DNA from: Novosphingobium arvoryzae
GTDB taxonomy: Bacteria > Pseudomonadota > Alphaproteobacteria > Sphingomonadales > Sphingomonadaceae
Assembly: GCF_014652615.1 (NCBI RefSeq)
Contig: NZ_BMZD01000006.1
Location: 62,001-126,000 of the forward strand
Reading direction: 5' to 3'
Length of the DNA: 64,000 nucleotides
Shown here: piece by piece, positions 48,652-57,178 of the stretch
How the letters are laid out: every line of letters starts with the position of its first letter
Position numbering within the stretch: position 1 is the stretch's first letter
Notes under the pieces: model-generated
Seen by the model: the letters and a program-made list of their open reading frames with translations, nothing else
Database searches by the model: none
What the model was told of the DNA's origin: nothing
Made by a program: the position numbers and the translations under genes

Positions 48652-50133
48652 TCAGGGATGCATTCCCTCCGCATCGGGATTGATCCGCGCGGCGGACAGC
48701 GCCGCCAGCCGCGCCTCGTGGTCGGCGCGGGTAATCGGGAAGCGCGAAAAGATCAGCGTCGAGGCCAGCGCCGCAATCACGACGATCACGCAATAGGACA
48801 GCGTGAGGGTGTCGATCACGCCCTGCTCCACTTGCCCCGGGATCGCCTTGCGCGGCAGGCCCGAATAGCTGACCAGCAGCCCGGTCAGCCCGATGCCCGC
48901 GGCCGTCGCGCACTTCTGCACGAACATCCAGCCGGCGGCGAACACGCCCTCGGTCCGGCGGCCGGTCTCCGCCTGCGATGCCTCCACCACATCGGCCAGC
49001 ATCGACTGCGCCGAGATGGTCACCATCACCGCGTTGATGTTGGACACCAGCACGAATGCGAACAGCAGATAGGTCGATTGCGGCGATCCGACTTCAGGCC
49101 AGAACCCGGCAAGCCGCAGCGCGAATGGCGCCACCCAGAACACCACGCTGACCAGCGCGCAGACCACCGCCGTCCCCCGCTTACCCAGGTGCCGGTGCAA
49201 CGGCTGGACAAGGATGAACGAGGCCAGCACGCCGACCATCAGCAGCCACGGCAACAGCGCAAAGCCGGTTTCCGAAAACTCCCAGACATAGAGGTAGAGG
49301 AAGTTGGAGATCGTGAAGGTCATCTGCGAACTGGAAATCGCGATGGCCGCCCCGCCCAGCAGGATCAGCGCGGCGGGGTGGCGCAGCGATTCGATGATTT
49401 CCCGCAGCGCCGAGAGCGCGGAAGTCTTTTCCGGGCGGACATCGGGCAACCGCGCGATCCGGCGGTGCTGCCCCAGCGCAGAGATCACCACGACAGTGGC
49501 CATCAGCACTGCCCCGGTCAGGCCGTAGAGCCAGTAGCCATCGGGGTTGAGCTGCCCGTGCTTGTGGGTGGCATCCGCGCGCAGGAAGACCGTGTTGGCC
49601 AGGAAGAACAACAACAGGCCCCCGCCCCAGGCGAACAGATAGCGGAACCGGATCAGCGCTGTGCGTTCATCGTAATCGGTGGTCAGTTCCGCGACGAGCG
49701 ACTGCGAAGGCACTTCACAGCACGAGATCAGCGTGCGCACCAGGATCGCCACCAGCACCAGGTATGGGAAAATCAGCGTTTCGTCAGCGGGCGGGGTCCA
49801 CAGCAGCAGCCATGACAGCGCCAGCGGGACCGGCGCGATATAGAGCCACGGCAGGCGCCGTCCCCAGCGGGTATAGGTCCGGTCGGACAGATGCCCGATC
49901 ACCGGATCGATGAACGCATCGACCACCAGCGCCAGCATCAGCGCCAGCGACACAAGCTTGGCATCCAGCCCGATGACCTGGCTGTAGAAGATCAGCAGGA
50001 AAGTCGAAAAGCCGTTGTCCTTGATGCCATAGGCGGCCGAACCGAGCCCGTGGAACAGCCGCAGCCGGGTGGGCAACCGCTCAGGCGCGGGGGTGCTGAC
50101 CGCGCCCTGCTCCATCACGGCGTCACCGCTCAT
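48652..50133 (-). CDS. MFS transporter of the GPH (MelB-like) type
   Basis: 493 aa, about 12 membrane helices. The early NGFSTFLLIFYSQVIGLDA and DAFIDPVIGHLSDRTYTRWGRRLPW match the glycoside-pentoside-hexuronide:cation symporter family, including the conserved D-P-x-x-G segment. ATGA overlap with the upstream SDR gene indicates coupled translation. Sphingomonad relatives are often called MFS transporters near aromatic or steroid genes. The substrate is unknown. Confidence 0.9.
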   Translation of the reverse strand: MSGDAVMEQGAVSTPAPERLPTRLRLFHGLGSAAYGIKDNGFSTFLLIFYSQVIGLDAKLVSLALMLALVVDAFIDPVIGHLSDRTYTRWGRRLPWLYIAPVPLALSWLLLWTPPADETLIFPYLVLVAILVRTLISCCEVPSQSLVAELTTDYDERTALIRFRYLFAWGGGLLLFFLANTVFLRADATHKHGQLNPDGYWLYGLTGAVLMATVVVISALGQHRRIARLPDVRPEKTSALSALREIIESLRHPAALILLGGAAIAISSSQMTFTISNFLYLYVWEFSETGFALLPWLLMVGVLASFILVQPLHRHLGKRGTAVVCALVSVVFWVAPFALRLAGFWPEVGSPQSTYLLFAFVLVSNINAVMVTISAQSMLADVVEASQAETGRRTEGVFAAGWMFVQKCATAAGIGLTGLLVSYSGLPRKAIPGQVEQGVIDTLTLSYCVIVVIAALASTLIFSRFPITRADHEARLAALSAARINPDAEGMHP

Positions 50134-50981
50134 TGCGGCGCGCCCAGCTTCCCTTCGGCCATGGCTTGCAGCGTGTCGAACATCCCCGGCGCGTCCGGAT
50201 CCCAGGCGTGGCGCGGGCCGATGGTGATGCCGCCATCGACGATCAGCGACGTGCCGGTAACAAAGCTGGCCGCATCGCTGCACAGGAACGCCACCGCGTT
50301 GGCGATGTCATCCGGCTGGCCGCCGCGCGCCACCGGCTGCGCCTGGCTGGACATCTGGGCGATCATCGCCTTGGCGGTGTCGACCATTTCAGCCGGCATT
50401 TCCATGCTGGCGGTGAAGATGTTGGTGTTGATGAAGCCCGGCTGCACCGCGTTCACGCGGATGCCGAATTGGGCCAGGTCCGTCGCCGCGCACTTGGTCA
50501 GGTGCAGCACGCCCGCCTTGGCCACGGCATAGGCGGTGGGCGAATAGCCCGGACCGACCGCCGCGACGGACGAGGTGTTGACGATCGCCGCGCCCTTGCG
50601 GCCCTTCATGTGCGGCACGGCATAGCGGATGCCCATCGCGACCGAGCGCAGCAGCAGGTGGAAGGTGAAATCCCAGCCATCGGCGTCGATCTCGTCAATG
50701 CCCTCGCGCGCGCCGCCTGCCCCGGCGTTGTTGAACACCACGTCGATCCCGCCGCAGGCCGCCGCCGCCTGATCCATCAGCGCCTTGATCTGCGCAACGT
50801 CGCAGACATCGCAGGCCACTGGCGTGATCCCCGCTGCCTCGGCGGCCACGGCCTTGGCCCCTTCGAGGTTGAGATCGGCGGCGAACACCTGCGCCCCTTC
50901 GCGGGCGAACAGCAGCGTTGCCGCCCGGCCAATTCCCGATGCCGCACCCGTGATGACGACGCACTTGCCGCTGAATCGCAT
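50130..50981 (-). CDS. SDR-family oxidoreductase
   Basis: A classical SDR of 283 aa with TGAASGIGRAA, NNAGAGG, NTSSVAAV, and the YAVAK catalytic pair, and a C-terminal GTSLIVDGGITIG. AGGAG lies 5 bases before the ATG at 50981; the GTG at 50987 overlaps that Shine-Dalgarno and is less likely. It is translationally coupled to the MFS gene and divergent from an acyl-CoA dehydrogenase. It probably handles a hydroxyacyl or alicyclic alcohol; the substrate is unknown. Confidence 0.9.
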   Translation of the reverse strand: MRFSGKCVVITGAASGIGRAATLLFAREGAQVFAADLNLEGAKAVAAEAAGITPVACDVCDVAQIKALMDQAAAACGGIDVVFNNAGAGGAREGIDEIDADGWDFTFHLLLRSVAMGIRYAVPHMKGRKGAAIVNTSSVAAVGPGYSPTAYAVAKAGVLHLTKCAATDLAQFGIRVNAVQPGFINTNIFTASMEMPAEMVDTAKAMIAQMSSQAQPVARGGQPDDIANAVAFLCSDAASFVTGTSLIVDGGITIGPRHAWDPDAPGMFDTLQAMAEGKLGAPQ

Positions 50982-51122
50982 ATCCACTCCTGTCGGTTCT
51001 GATTTTGGCGGCAGCTTAGGCGCGAAACCGGCGCGGTCAACGCCATTGCGCTTGACGCTACGGCAAGCGCGCTTTGCGCCAAATGGCGGAAATCCGCGCT
51101 TGCGCGCCCGTGCCGACTCGCT

Positions 51123-51138
51123 TTAACCTTGCGATTAA
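51123..51138. promoter_or_regulatory. Second copy of the TTAA...CGATTAA operator motif
   Basis: TTAACCTTGCGATTAA keeps the outer TTAA/TTAA symmetry and the right arm CGATTAA of the perfect palindrome at 48633-48648. It lies 16 bases upstream of the acyl-CoA dehydrogenase start at 51155, directly before its GAGGAG. Confidence 0.45.
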
Positions 51139-51154
51139 GAGAGGAGTCCGATCC

Positions 51155-52315
51155 ATGTCAGACCTTGATGCGTTCCGCGCCGAAATCCGCGGGTGGCTTG
51201 AAGAAAACTGCCCTGCCGAAATGCGCCAGCCCGCCCGCGACGAAGACGACGTCTGCTGGGGTGGCCGCAATTTCAAATTCAAGAACGAGGCGCAGAAGCA
51301 GTGGCTCGAACGCTGCGTGGCCAAGGGCTACACCGTGCCCGACTGGCCCAAGGCTTATGGCGGCGCGGGCATGTCCCCGGCCGAGGCCAAGATCTGGCGC
51401 GAGGAAATGCACCGCATCAATGCGCGCCCGCCGCTGTCCAGCTTTGGCATCTGGATGCTTGGCCCGGCACTGCTGAAGTTCGGGACCGAGGAGCAGAAGG
51501 TCCACTATCTCGGCCAGATCGCGCGCGGGGAAATCCGCTGGTGCCAGGGCTATTCCGAGCCGGGTTCCGGCTCCGACCTCGTCAGCTTGCAGACCTTCGG
51601 CGAGGACAAGGGCGATCACTGGGTGGTCAACGGCCAGAAGATCTGGACCAGCTATGCCAACAAGGCCGACTGGATCTTCTGCCTGGTCCGCACCGACAAG
51701 GCGAACAAGTATCAGGGCATTTCGTTCCTGCTGTTCGACATGACCTCGCCGGGCGTCACGACCAAGCCGATCCTGCTGATCTCGGGCAGCTCGCCGTTTT
51801 GCGAAACCTTCTTCGACAACGTGAAGGTGCCCAAGCACCAGATCGTCGGCGAAGTGAATCGCGGCTGGGATGTCGCCAAGTACTTGCTGGGGCATGAGCG
51901 CGAGATGATTTCGGGCGCGGGCGGGAACGACCGGCTCAACACCCTCGGCCCGGTGCTCAGCCGCGCCGGCCTCGAGGACCCGCTGCTGCGGGCCGAACTG
52001 GCGATGTTCGACGTGGATGCCCTGGCATTCAGCGCAATGGGCGAAAAGTTCCTGGATGAGGCCAAGGTCGGCAAGGCCCACCCTGCCCAGCCCAACATGA
52101 TGAAGTATGCCGGGACCGAGCTGAACAAACGCCGGTACGAGCTGCTGATGGCGGGCGGCGGCAGCGCCGCGCTGGAATGGGACAGCGAAGCATCCGACGG
52201 CGGCAGCAAGGCCCGCGCCTGGCTGCGGACCAAGGCCAACTCGATCGAGGGCGGGACCAGCGAGGTGATGCTCAACGTCGTCGCCAAGCGCATCCTCGAC
52301 CTGCCGGGGGCCTGA
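51155..52315 (+). CDS. Acyl-CoA dehydrogenase, probable catalytic subunit of a heteromer
   Basis: An FAD-dependent dehydrogenase of 386 aa with the middle-domain motif WCQGYSEPGSGSDL, KIWTSYANKADW and a C-terminal SIEGGTSEVMLN, where the glutamate equivalent to the MCAD base may lie. GAGAGGAG precedes the ATG. Another acyl-CoA dehydrogenase follows 55 bases downstream. Such tandem pairs form alpha2-beta2 enzymes in steroid side-chain and ring breakdown. The heteromer and substrate are inferred. Confidence 0.92.
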   Translation: MSDLDAFRAEIRGWLEENCPAEMRQPARDEDDVCWGGRNFKFKNEAQKQWLERCVAKGYTVPDWPKAYGGAGMSPAEAKIWREEMHRINARPPLSSFGIWMLGPALLKFGTEEQKVHYLGQIARGEIRWCQGYSEPGSGSDLVSLQTFGEDKGDHWVVNGQKIWTSYANKADWIFCLVRTDKANKYQGISFLLFDMTSPGVTTKPILLISGSSPFCETFFDNVKVPKHQIVGEVNRGWDVAKYLLGHEREMISGAGGNDRLNTLGPVLSRAGLEDPLLRAELAMFDVDALAFSAMGEKFLDEAKVGKAHPAQPNMMKYAGTELNKRRYELLMAGGGSAALEWDSEASDGGSKARAWLRTKANSIEGGTSEVMLNVVAKRILDLPGA

Positions 52316-52370
52316 CCCTTCGCCCCGCGAGCCCGCTGCACCGGGCCCACGAAATTCAAGGAATACTGCA

Positions 52371-53510
52371 ATGCCGCTTTATCACACCGAAGATCAGGCC
52401 ATGCTGGCGGACACCGCCCGCTCGTTCCTGGCTGACGAAGGCAACATCGCCAAGCAACTGCGCCACTGGCGCGACATCGGCTGCAAGGACGGGTTCGGCC
52501 ACGCCCTGTGGAAGCAGTTCGCCGAACTGGGGCTGACTGGCGTGCTGGTGGCCGAGGCCGATGGCGGGCTGGGCATGGGCCATGTCGAAGCCGGGATCGT
52601 GCTGGAGGAAATCGGCCGCAACCTCACCCCCTCGCCCTTCCTGACCAGCGCGGTGGCGGCGGCAACGGCACTGGGCGCGGGCAGCGATGAACTGCGCGGA
52701 CGTTACCTGCCGGGCCTGCTGGCGGGCGACAGCGTGTTCGCCGTCGCTATCGACGAAGGGCCAAAGCACCGCCCCGAACGGATCAAGACGCGCGCCGCGC
52801 GCGCTGGCAACGGGTTCAAGCTGGACGGCGCGAAAAGCTTCGTCATCCATGGCGGCAGCGCCGACATGCTGGTGGTCGCCGCACGCACCTCCGGCAACGA
52901 TGACGATGCCGAAGGGATCACGCTGTTCGCCGTGCCCAAGGATGCGGCGGGCCTCAGCCAGGATGCTGTCCGGCTGGTCGACAGTTCGATGGCCACCCAC
53001 GTGAAGCTGGACGGCGTGCTGGTCGATGCCGATGCCGTGATCGGCGAAGTCGATGGCGGGCGCGATCTGCTGAACAAGGTGCTGGCCGCCGGCCGGATCG
53101 GCGCGGCGGCGGAAAGCGTCGGCGTGGCGGGCGGCGCGTTCGACATGACCACCACCTACCTCAAGCAGCGCAAGCAGTTCGGCAAGCTGATCGGCGAATT
53201 CCAGGCGCTCCAGCACCGCGCCGCGCACCTGTACTCTGAAATCGAGATTGCCCGCGCCGCGACGATCAAGGCGCAGCAGCTGCTTGATGCTGGCTCGGAC
53301 AAGGCCGAGCTGATGGTCTCCGTCGCCAAGGCCAAGGCTGGCAAGGCCGCCGGGCTGGCGGTGAAGGAAGGCGTCCAGATGCACGGCGGCATCGGCATGA
53401 CCGACGAATACGACATCGGCCTCTACATGAAGCGCGACCGCGCGCTGGCCGAGTTCATGGGGGACGTTTACTATCACGCCGAACGCGTCGCGCAGCTGAC
53501 GGGGTATTGA
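52371..53510 (+). CDS. Acyl-CoA dehydrogenase, probable partner subunit
   Basis: 379 aa with the N-terminal GLTGVLVAEADGGLGMG, the middle-domain GAKSFVIHGGSADMLVV, KQRKQFGKLIGEFQALQH and HGGIGMTDEYDIGLYMKR. The usual C-terminal EGT[S/N]E segment is absent, unlike the preceding paralogue. This fits a heteromeric pair in which one subunit lacks the base. The C-terminus ends at AERVAQLTGY. The intergenic repeat at 53526 follows the stop. Confidence 0.92.
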   Translation: MPLYHTEDQAMLADTARSFLADEGNIAKQLRHWRDIGCKDGFGHALWKQFAELGLTGVLVAEADGGLGMGHVEAGIVLEEIGRNLTPSPFLTSAVAAATALGAGSDELRGRYLPGLLAGDSVFAVAIDEGPKHRPERIKTRAARAGNGFKLDGAKSFVIHGGSADMLVVAARTSGNDDDAEGITLFAVPKDAAGLSQDAVRLVDSSMATHVKLDGVLVDADAVIGEVDGGRDLLNKVLAAGRIGAAAESVGVAGGAFDMTTTYLKQRKQFGKLIGEFQALQHRAAHLYSEIEIARAATIKAQQLLDAGSDKAELMVSVAKAKAGKAAGLAVKEGVQMHGGIGMTDEYDIGLYMKRDRALAEFMGDVYYHAERVAQLTGY

Positions 53511-53525
53511 GCCCACGCCAGTTTA

Positions 53526-53612
53526 CGTCACCCCGGACCTGATCCGGGGTCCCGCTACCTTCCTGCGGCGGGCGAAGAACAAGCGGGATCCCGGATCAAG
53601 TCCGGGATGACG
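53526..53612. repeat. REP-like long inverted repeat, copy A
   Basis: Arms at 53526-53555 and 53583-53612 match at 27 of 30 positions, and each arm contains its own CCCGGAC-TTGATCCGGG-like palindrome. The same core recurs at 55369-55484. It lies between an acyl-CoA dehydrogenase stop and an SDR start, 16 bases before the latter. Confidence 0.85.
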
Positions 53613-53628
53613 GGAAAAGGATAAGCTG

Positions 53629-54447
53629 ATGGACTTCACCAAACTGTTCAGCCTGGAAGGCAAGATCGCGCTGATTACCGGCGGGTCGCGCGGGATCGGC
53701 AAGATGCTGCTCGAAGGCTACCTCGCCGCCGGGTGTGAGCGGGTCTACATCACCGCGCGCAAGAAGGCGCAGCTGGATGAAACCGTCGCCGAATTCGAGG
53801 CGCAGTATCCCGGCAAGGTGATCGGCCTTGCGGGCGACATCAGCCAGATGGACGGGGTGAAGCAGCTGGCCGAGGAACTCGCCGCCCGCGAGTCCCGGCT
53901 GGATGTGCTGGTGAACAATGCCGGGGCCGCATGGGGCGGTGATTTTGACGAATTTCCCGAAGTGGGCTGGGACAAGGTCATGGACCTCAACGTCAAGTCG
54001 CTGTTCTTCCTGACGCAAAAGCTGCACCCGCTGCTGAACGCGGCAGCCAGCTTTGACCGTCCGGCCAAGGTCATCAACATCGCCTCGATTGACGGGCTGC
54101 GCCCCAATCCGTGGGAAACCTATTCCTATCAGGCATCGAAAGCGGCGGTGATCCACCTGACCAAGCGGATGGCCGCGCGGCTGATCAAGGACAACATCGT
54201 CGTCACCTGCATCGCGCCGGGGGCCTACCCCAGCGAAATGAACAAGGCCGCGGCGAAGAATCCCGAAGGCAGCGCCAAGGGCATCCCCTACAAGCGGGTC
54301 GGCGTGGCCGAGGATATCGCGGGCGGCGCGATCTACCTGGCCAGCCGCGCGGGCGATTACGTGGTCGGCACCACGATCCCGATCGACGGCGGGATCGTCA
54401 ACGCGTGGATTCCGGAAACCTTCCAGGACCCGTCGGGCGGGCATTGA
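53629..54447 (+). CDS. SDR-family oxidoreductase
   Basis: A classical SDR of 272 aa with TGGSRGIGK, NNAGAAWGG, INIASIDG, YQASK and a C-terminal GTTIPIDGGIVN. The long segment before the Tyr (PNPWETYSYQASK) is typical of the RhlG-like group. It lies downstream of the acyl-CoA dehydrogenase pair and 4 bases before the SMP-30 gene, with which it is probably co-transcribed. The substrate is unknown. Confidence 0.9.
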   Translation: MDFTKLFSLEGKIALITGGSRGIGKMLLEGYLAAGCERVYITARKKAQLDETVAEFEAQYPGKVIGLAGDISQMDGVKQLAEELAARESRLDVLVNNAGAAWGGDFDEFPEVGWDKVMDLNVKSLFFLTQKLHPLLNAAASFDRPAKVINIASIDGLRPNPWETYSYQASKAAVIHLTKRMAARLIKDNIVVTCIAPGAYPSEMNKAAAKNPEGSAKGIPYKRVGVAEDIAGGAIYLASRAGDYVVGTTIPIDGGIVNAWIPETFQDPSGGH

Positions 54448-54451
54448 GGCC

Positions 54452-55339
54452 ATGAAGCACCGCCTGCGCACCCTCGCCCATCAGGTCTATTTCGGCGAGG
54501 GGCCGCGCTGGCGGAACGGTCGCTTGTGGTTTTCGGACTTCTACGCGCACCGCGTCTGCTCGGTCGATCTGGCGGGCGATCTGCGCACGGAGCTGGAGCT
54601 TGAAGGTCGCCCATCGGGCCTTGGCTGGATGCCCGATGGTTCGTTGCTGGTGGTGCGGATGGAACTGCGCCAGCTGTGGCGGCGCTGGCCGGACGGGCGG
54701 TTTGCCTGCCACGCCGATCTGACCGGCCTTTCCGCGCACCTCTGCAACGACATGGTCGTCGATGCGCAGGGCCGCGCCTATGTCGGCAACTTCGGGTTCG
54801 ATCTGGACGCGGCAATCCACGCGCGCGGGGCGGAAAGCGTGATCGCCGACCATCCTCAGACCTGTCTGGCACTGGTGCAGCCAGACGGCACCGTCAGCGA
54901 CGCCGCGCCGGGTGAGCGGTTCAGCTTTCCCAACGGCATGGTCATCACCCCCGATGGCAACACGCTGATCCTCGGCGAAACGCTGGGCGGACGGCTGACC
55001 GCGCTGGACATCGGCGCGGATGGCAGCCTGTCCAACCGCCGCGAATGGGCCCCCACCTGGCCGCGCGTGCCCGATGGCATCTGCCTCGACGCCAGCGGCG
55101 CAATCTGGATCGCCAACCCGCTCGCCCCCGAATGCGCCCTGATCGCGCCGGGCGGCGAAGTGCTGGATGTGGTCGAAACCGGCGGCCTGCCGTGCTTCGC
55201 CTGCATGCTGGGCGGGCCAGAAGGCAAACACCTGTTCATGCTCGTCGCGCCGAGTTCGGACGCAGGCGAAGCGGCAAAGGCCCCGCTGGGCAAAGTGCTG
55301 GTGACCGAGGTTGCAGTAAGCCGCGCGGGATTGCCCTGA
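54452..55339 (+). CDS. SMP-30/gluconolactonase-family lactonase
   Basis: A six-bladed propeller hydrolase of 295 aa. Likely metal ligands are Glu in FGEGPRW (about residue 15), Asn in LCNDMVVD, Asn in FPNGMVITPDG and Asp in VPDGICLDA. The family hydrolyses lactones with Ca or Zn. Context with acyl-CoA dehydrogenases and SDRs suggests a lactone formed in that pathway, for example from a 4- or 5-hydroxyacid; this is inferred. Confidence 0.88.
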   Translation: MKHRLRTLAHQVYFGEGPRWRNGRLWFSDFYAHRVCSVDLAGDLRTELELEGRPSGLGWMPDGSLLVVRMELRQLWRRWPDGRFACHADLTGLSAHLCNDMVVDAQGRAYVGNFGFDLDAAIHARGAESVIADHPQTCLALVQPDGTVSDAAPGERFSFPNGMVITPDGNTLILGETLGGRLTALDIGADGSLSNRREWAPTWPRVPDGICLDASGAIWIANPLAPECALIAPGGEVLDVVETGGLPCFACMLGGPEGKHLFMLVAPSSDAGEAAKAPLGKVLVTEVAVSRAGLP

Positions 55340-55368
55340 GGGGCGAGGCATCCGCCAAGCCCTCCTGT

Positions 55369-55484
55369 CGTCGCCCCGTGCTTGACACGGGGCTAGGCTA
55401 ACTGGCGGTCATCCGCTGGGGCCCGTGTGATCCAAAGGCTGTGCGAGAAGCAAAGCCTAGCCCCGGATCAAGTCCGGGGCGACG
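55369..55484. repeat. REP-like long inverted repeat, copy B
   Basis: 31-base arms at 55369-55399 and 55454-55484 match at 27 of 31 positions. Each contains an inner palindrome (CCCCGTG/CACGGGG on the left, CCCCGGA/TCCGGGG on the right). The right arm has the same CGTC-C-CCGGACTTGATCCGGG core as copy A. It occupies most of the 241-bp gap before the lower-GC orphan gene. Confidence 0.85.
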
Positions 55485-55580
55485 GGGCGGAGCGGCTGCA
55501 TAGCTCGCCTACTTGCCACAAGCTGCCGTTCCGGAAACGGCAACATTGCGGACATTTCTCAGGTGCGCTTTAATGGCGCG

Positions 55581-56156
55581 ATGGAAATACTCCCTGAGCC
55601 GCCCCCGTCTTACGAGCAAATTATCACTCAGAAGCTCGTGGAGTGCGGTCTATCCTCGCGGGGCCTGAAAGTGTCCTACGAGGATGATTTTCAATCTTAC
55701 GAGATTGTCATCGGTCCATCGGCGAACGCCATGGCAGAAATGTTCTCATGCACTCGCGACGCCGCGGCTGGCGAGATTGTGTCATTCGACGATCAGGAGT
55801 TGATGAGCGGGTATCATGCCTTCTTGGCGGAAGGGTATCGCCCGCAAATGATAGCGAGTGCAGAGAGTGAACTTGCCAAGCGCGGCCTGCTCAAGGGGTT
55901 TCCCCGTCGCGTAGATTTCGCAAGCGACGCCCTCTTTGCCGAAGCTTTGGAAGAGCACTGCGGCTTGGTGAAAGGAGAGGTAATCCAACCATTCGGCGAT
56001 AAGCTGGTCGTTCAACCGCCGCCTGAGGCTCTGCGTGACTTCAAGGCCACCATGGAACGATACTCTTGCCTGTATTCCGCGATCCAGTTGGCGAGCGCGA
56101 GGGGTGAAGGAAAGTTCGGCTTCGTTGGCAACCAGGCTAGCGCTTTGTCTGACTGA
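55581..56156 (+). CDS. Hypothetical protein, lower-GC orphan
   Basis: 191 aa, no family recognised. It is mixed alpha/beta in appearance, with no signal or membrane segment; SYEDDFQSYEIVIGPSANAMAEMFS and ALEEHCGLVKGEVIQPFGDKLVV are its most structured parts. Two hand-counted 60-base lines are 57% and 48% G+C, clearly below the surrounding genes, and it uses more A/T-ending codons. GTG at 55563 is an alternative start; the ATG at 55581 is preferred without a clear Shine-Dalgarno. Transfer is likely. Confidence 0.65.
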   Translation: MEILPEPPPSYEQIITQKLVECGLSSRGLKVSYEDDFQSYEIVIGPSANAMAEMFSCTRDAAAGEIVSFDDQELMSGYHAFLAEGYRPQMIASAESELAKRGLLKGFPRRVDFASDALFAEALEEHCGLVKGEVIQPFGDKLVVQPPPEALRDFKATMERYSCLYSAIQLASARGEGKFGFVGNQASALSD

Positions 56157-56205
56157 CTGTTCGCGATGTCAGCTTCCCCAACACGCCAGCCACACCCCAC
56201 CACCC

Positions 56206-56844
56206 TCAGTCCGTCATCAACCCCCGCACAAACCCGATCAGCCCGGTCTGGCGGGCGCGTTTCATGCGTTCGGCGGCGAGGATTTCGCAGACTTTGGCAA
56301 AGCAGGCCTCGATATCGTCGTTGACGATGACATAGTCATAGCCGTCCCAGTGGCTGATTTCGGCACGGGCGCGGTCCATGCGGGACTGGATCACTTCGGC
56401 GGGATCGGTTCCGCGCCCGGTCAGGCGGCGGCGCAACTCGTCGATGCTGGGCGGCAGCAGGAACACGCGGACGACGTCGGTTTCCATCTTCTGATAAAGC
56501 TGCTGCGTGCCCTGCCAGTCGATATCGAACAGGAAATCCTGGCCCTCGCGGATACCGGCTTTCACTTGCGCCTTGGGGGTGCCGTAGCTGTTGCCGAACA
56601 CGGTTGCCCACTCGAGGAACTGCCCGTCCTCCACCATCCGGTCAAATTCGGCCTGGCTGGCGAAGATGTAATCCTGCCCGTCCACTTCACCGGGACGCGG
56701 CGGGCGGGTGGTGACGGATACCGACATGCGGATTTCCGCGTCATGGGCCAGCAGCTTGCGCGCAATCGTAGTCTTGCCTGCGCCGGACGGCGAGGACAGG
56801 ATGAACATCAGGCCGCGGCGTTGAAGGGTATCGGGTGAAGCCAT
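56206..56844 (-). CDS. gmk: Guanylate kinase
   Basis: Phosphorylates GMP to GDP; cytosolic, 212 aa. The P-loop is SSPSGAGKTT at about 17-26. The GMP-binding region has SVTTRPPRPGEVDGQDY and FLEWATVFGNSYGTPK, and LFDIDWQGTQQL follows. The ATG at 56844 is chosen; the frame extends 3 codons further. An essential gene, here followed on the opposite side by a small membrane-associated hypothetical protein. Confidence 0.96.
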   Translation of the reverse strand: MASPDTLQRRGLMFILSSPSGAGKTTIARKLLAHDAEIRMSVSVTTRPPRPGEVDGQDYIFASQAEFDRMVEDGQFLEWATVFGNSYGTPKAQVKAGIREGQDFLFDIDWQGTQQLYQKMETDVVRVFLLPPSIDELRRRLTGRGTDPAEVIQSRMDRARAEISHWDGYDYVIVNDDIEACFAKVCEILAAERMKRARQTGLIGFVRGLMTD

Positions 56845-56874
56845 GCGCCCCAATCGCGCAATGGCACGGGCAGA

Positions 56875-57171
56875 TCAAGTGGCGGGCGTGTCTTTCGCGG
56901 TCTTGGCCGCCGTACCCGACTTCGCCGCCTTTGTCGCCTGGCGCCGGTCATAGAGCTTCTTGGCGATCAGCCCGGACCCGACGACAATCGCCCCCGGCAC
57001 CGATTTGGTCGCCACGCGCAGCGCGACGAACCCGGCCACGCCGGCCAGCAGGTTCTTCTTCCTGCCCGCGGCCTCCGCCGGTTCATCGGGCAGCGCCTTG
57101 GCAATCGCGGTGTTGAGCAGGCGTCCGCCGCCCTGACGCAGGATCGTGGCGAGAATCCGGTTCGTCGCCAT
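56875..57171 (-). CDS. Small hypothetical protein with one hydrophobic segment
   Basis: 98 aa. A basic N-terminus (RILATILRQGGGRLLNTAIAKAL), a hydrophobic region (NLLAGVAGFVALRVATKSVPGAIVVGSGLIAKKLYDRR) able to form one or two short helices, and a Lys/Ala/Thr-rich tail. AGGCGG lies before the ATG at 57171. It follows sspB by 7 bases, so the two are probably one transcript. The function is unknown. Confidence 0.68.
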   Translation of the reverse strand: MATNRILATILRQGGGRLLNTAIAKALPDEPAEAAGRKKNLLAGVAGFVALRVATKSVPGAIVVGSGLIAKKLYDRRQATKAAKSGTAAKTAKDTPAT

Positions 57172-57178
57172 CGGCCGC

